Origin: Physocladia obscura
Lineage: Eukaryota > Chytridiomycota > Chytridiomycetes > Chytridiales > Chytriomycetaceae
Length of the DNA stretch: 12,016 bases
Direction: 5' to 3'
Assembly: GCA_027596945.1 (NCBI GenBank)
Contig: JADGJH010001091.1
Coordinates: forward strand, 1-12,016
Part shown: piece after piece, positions 9,801 to 12,016 of the stretch
Position numbering within the stretch: the first letter of the stretch is position 1
Layout: each line of letters begins with the position of its first letter
Notes under the pieces: model-generated
Seen by the model: the letters and a program-made list of their open reading frames with translations, nothing else
Told to the model about the DNA's origin: nothing
Databases searched by the model: none
Made by a program: the position numbers and the translations under genes

Positions 9801-12016
9801 TCTACTGCGCGAAGGCAAGTAGCCGCATCGTCGAGCAAAAAGTGATCGATGAAAGATTTCGTCGACTTGCTCGCAATGTGTGGCTTCACTACTGTTTCAA
9901 AAAACTGAAAATCTTTGAAATACAAAAATACATTCAACTCATGGCAAGAGTATTCACTAAACAATGCAAGACGCGTTTTGTATGGAATATTGCTCCAATT
10001 GGTGATGAACCTAAAAGTCGACAAAATTTGCTGAGTTTTGTTGAGAGATTCAGCAAGAGAATAGAGTTGAGAGATATCGGAGATGACAGCATAGTCGGCA
10101 CCAAGCGAAATATTCAAGATAATACCAGCGGGTAATGGAGAAACTTCCAAAATTTCGCTGATTGCTGATTCGATGGGCCAGCTTGGTTTAATGGCAGTTT
10201 CTGTGTAATTTAGTTCATCGCCGCCATCAATCTGAACTTTTGATACTGTGCATAAAATGGAATCCACGACCAGAAACGATATCTCACATTTGATATTTTC
10301 ATTCACTGGAACGAAGACAACGCCGTCAGCATCTGGCTTTAAATTGAACAGTGTAGATCCAGTTTTTGCCAAAAAATCTTATTTTTTTTCAATGATTGTT
10401 ATTATACGTCCACAAGAAAATAATTGCAAAGAGATAAAAAACAGCAAACCGTAGTTTGAAAAATCAGACGCCTGAGTCACAGAAAAATCAATGTTCTTCG
10501 AAACTGTCTTCATTGATTTCGTCGATCTTTTTCTTTTGCTGGACATTCCAAATTTGTAAGGTTCAGCACTCACACACGCTAATTTCAAAAAATTTGGGGC
10601 AAGCTTTGGGATAGTAGCTGAAGAAAGAGCTGGCATATAACTTTGAGCTTCGACAATGCCATCCAACTGATTCGAGAGTAAAGATGTGTCCCGAATTTTC
10701 TAGTTTTCACATAAAAACTAAATCAACAATATCACACAAGATTTATCAAATTACCCATGAATCCAGAAGCACAATTGGTCTTTCAAGAGTATTGCCCATG
10801 ACGCTGCGGCCTCCAGTTGCCAAATGCGCTCGCCGCTTTAGAACATACTCCAAGTCCGCTTGCAAGGTCTGAGTTTGAGAATATCCAGACGTAAGCAAGC
10901 TCGATTGAATATGGACAGGTTCGAATTTTCCTGTTACTGGAAATCGTCCAAAATCGTCTATTATAGTGTTTGTGGGCGAAAAATAGGAAACAACACAGTG
11001 TACTCGTGTAGTTAATAGATTACTATCGCTTAATTTCAAGTGAAATCCTGGTGCATTTGGACTGATACTCTTCGCAATAGAACTGATATGCACAGGTTTC
11101 AATGTTTGAGCAGATGAGCGAGGGTACACTCCCAGCTTGCATGGAATTACACTTTTGGATTCTATTTTCGAAGACCCTTCCCGAAATTCATTCTGGAATG
11201 TTGAAGCAAGAGGTGATTCTTTCTTGATGATTATTTTGGTCTCCGCTCCAATTATATTGAGCGTATATATTCCTTCCTTCAAATTCCGAATAATAACGTC
11301 ACACGTTTCAGCGGATGTGCTTTTAAATTCGACCGCATCACGCGCTGACAGAATCCCTCTAAATTGTTCGATTTTTAGCTTCTAAAGTCGAAAATCGAAA
11401 CACAAACCTCTCGCCATCTTCACTGCGCTGTACAAAATCCCATACATTTCCCGTTCGCTTAATGTATTCAGCTGATGCATTCAGCGGAATTAAAATTTCT
11501 ACGCCTTCTTCACAAATAATATCTGGCCGAGTTTGTTTCCTGTCGATCAAAACGGAGCTCAATGCATCTTCACCATTTTTAATAATAATTTGCGACAAAT
11601 CCCAAACTTTCTCCGGCGTATCTCCAATCTTTAATGCAAGACCCACAATGCCATCAAGTGTACCAAGGTCAACAATTCCTTTTTCGTCGGTTGTAAAGAT
11701 TTTGGATATTGGTTTTGTGAAATACTCGTGTTTAAAGAAAATTTCAGTTGAAAAATACGTCCGTGGCTCTCCTGTTTATGAAAAATTGCATAAGTTTCAA
11801 ATCAAACAAGTACAATTTGGCAAACCATTTTTGCCAAGAATTGAAATTTTGTGATTTCGGTCAAACTTTTGCAAGAATGCGGTTTCAATTGTCATTGTAT
11901 CGTCAATTTCATTGAATTCAAACAGTTTGCTGGAGTTAACGACTTCATTTTTGTTCTTTGATGTATTGCGTAGAGTGATTCCCAACTGAAATTCAATCTT
12001 TCGAACTGTATAAAAG
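6896..12016 (-). CDS. C-terminal 1,555 residues of a giant, uncharacterised conserved protein, nine exons, 5'-truncated by the window
   Basis: Exons are 12016-11826 (continues outside), 11771-11446, 11381-10755, 10699-10450, 10377-9586, 9536-9232, 9184-9008, 8955-8151 and 8091-6896. The eight introns (54, 64, 55, 72, 49, 47, 52 and 59 nt) are GT-AG and all phases agree. Landmarks in the visible fragment are LGKNGEPR (about 57-64), KVWDLSQ, NTLERPIVLLDSW (ending at 381), LFNLKPDADGVVFVP (about 473), SCHELNVFLYFKD (about 608-620), NTVERILF (about 667), HFWHDF (810), TGDFTEI, YIDPKKAKFLSGK, YWPLVNARAH across the last intron (about 1150-1160), YLLLQDR, and the terminal FYKDGYSDLLGRFEYVSLS (from 1505). 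In memory these match a family of roughly 2,000-residue proteins in protists and some bacteria with no characterised function; this is unverified. The content is mostly beta-rich, with helical segments such as the one around the FLYFKD motif. No membrane segment, thioester (GCGEQ) motif or nucleotide-binding motif is visible. The signal peptide question cannot be answered because the start is missing. Confidence 0.85.

Noticed and set aside
10378..10407. A 30-nt GT-AG intron before the exon at 10377
   Set aside because: It is unusually short. The 72-nt alternative at 10449-10378 has a donor (GTTTGC) used elsewhere in the gene and restores the expected DFLAK-type sequence.
11382..11407. A 26-nt GT-AG intron as the junction between the exons at 11771-11446 and 11381-10755
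   Set aside because: Its phase produces a stop soon after joining. The 64-nt intron at 11445-11382 keeps phase 0 and a normal size.
6896..12016. Complete alpha-2-macroglobulin or complement-like protein
   Set aside because: No thioester motif (GCGEQ) is visible in the 1,555 residues, and the recognised blocks are not those of that family.

Overview
The window looks like nuclear DNA of a compact, AT-rich eukaryote, most likely a fungus and perhaps an early-diverging (chytrid-like) one. The genes are cut by small GT-AG introns (44-108 nt, mostly 47-76). Intergenic spaces are a few hundred bases. There is a fungal-style Mis12/Mtw1 kinetochore protein. No operon logic, ribosome-binding sites, insertion sequences, CRISPR arrays or RNA genes were seen. 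The lineage call is inference from gene style, not from a marker gene.

Layout. (1) 21-1732, minus: a three-exon gene for an unrecognised, probably nuclear 519-residue protein with a basic helical start, a Ser/Asp/Glu-rich tail and a SUMO-interaction-like motif. (2) 1733-2654: nothing convincing. (3) About 2655-3055, minus: a possible small gene without a recognised family, divergent from the next. (4) 3136-4831, plus: a six-exon Mis12/Mtw1 kinetochore gene, 448 residues. (5) 4832-5676: non-coding, the 3' space between convergent genes. (6) 5677-6121, minus: a two-exon dithiol glutaredoxin (CPYC), probably with a mitochondrial leader and an internal cytosolic start. (7) 6122-6895: non-coding. 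(8) 6896 to beyond 12016, minus: the last nine exons (1,555 residues) of a very large protein that I recognise from memory as an uncharacterised, broadly distributed family; its N-terminus lies outside the window.

The genes do not form a pathway: chromosome segregation, thiol redox control and a giant protein of unknown function are simply neighbours. The most rewarding items are the reconstruction of the giant gene from fragments that look separate when read frame by frame, the frequent GTT 5' splice sites, and the alternative starts of the glutaredoxin.
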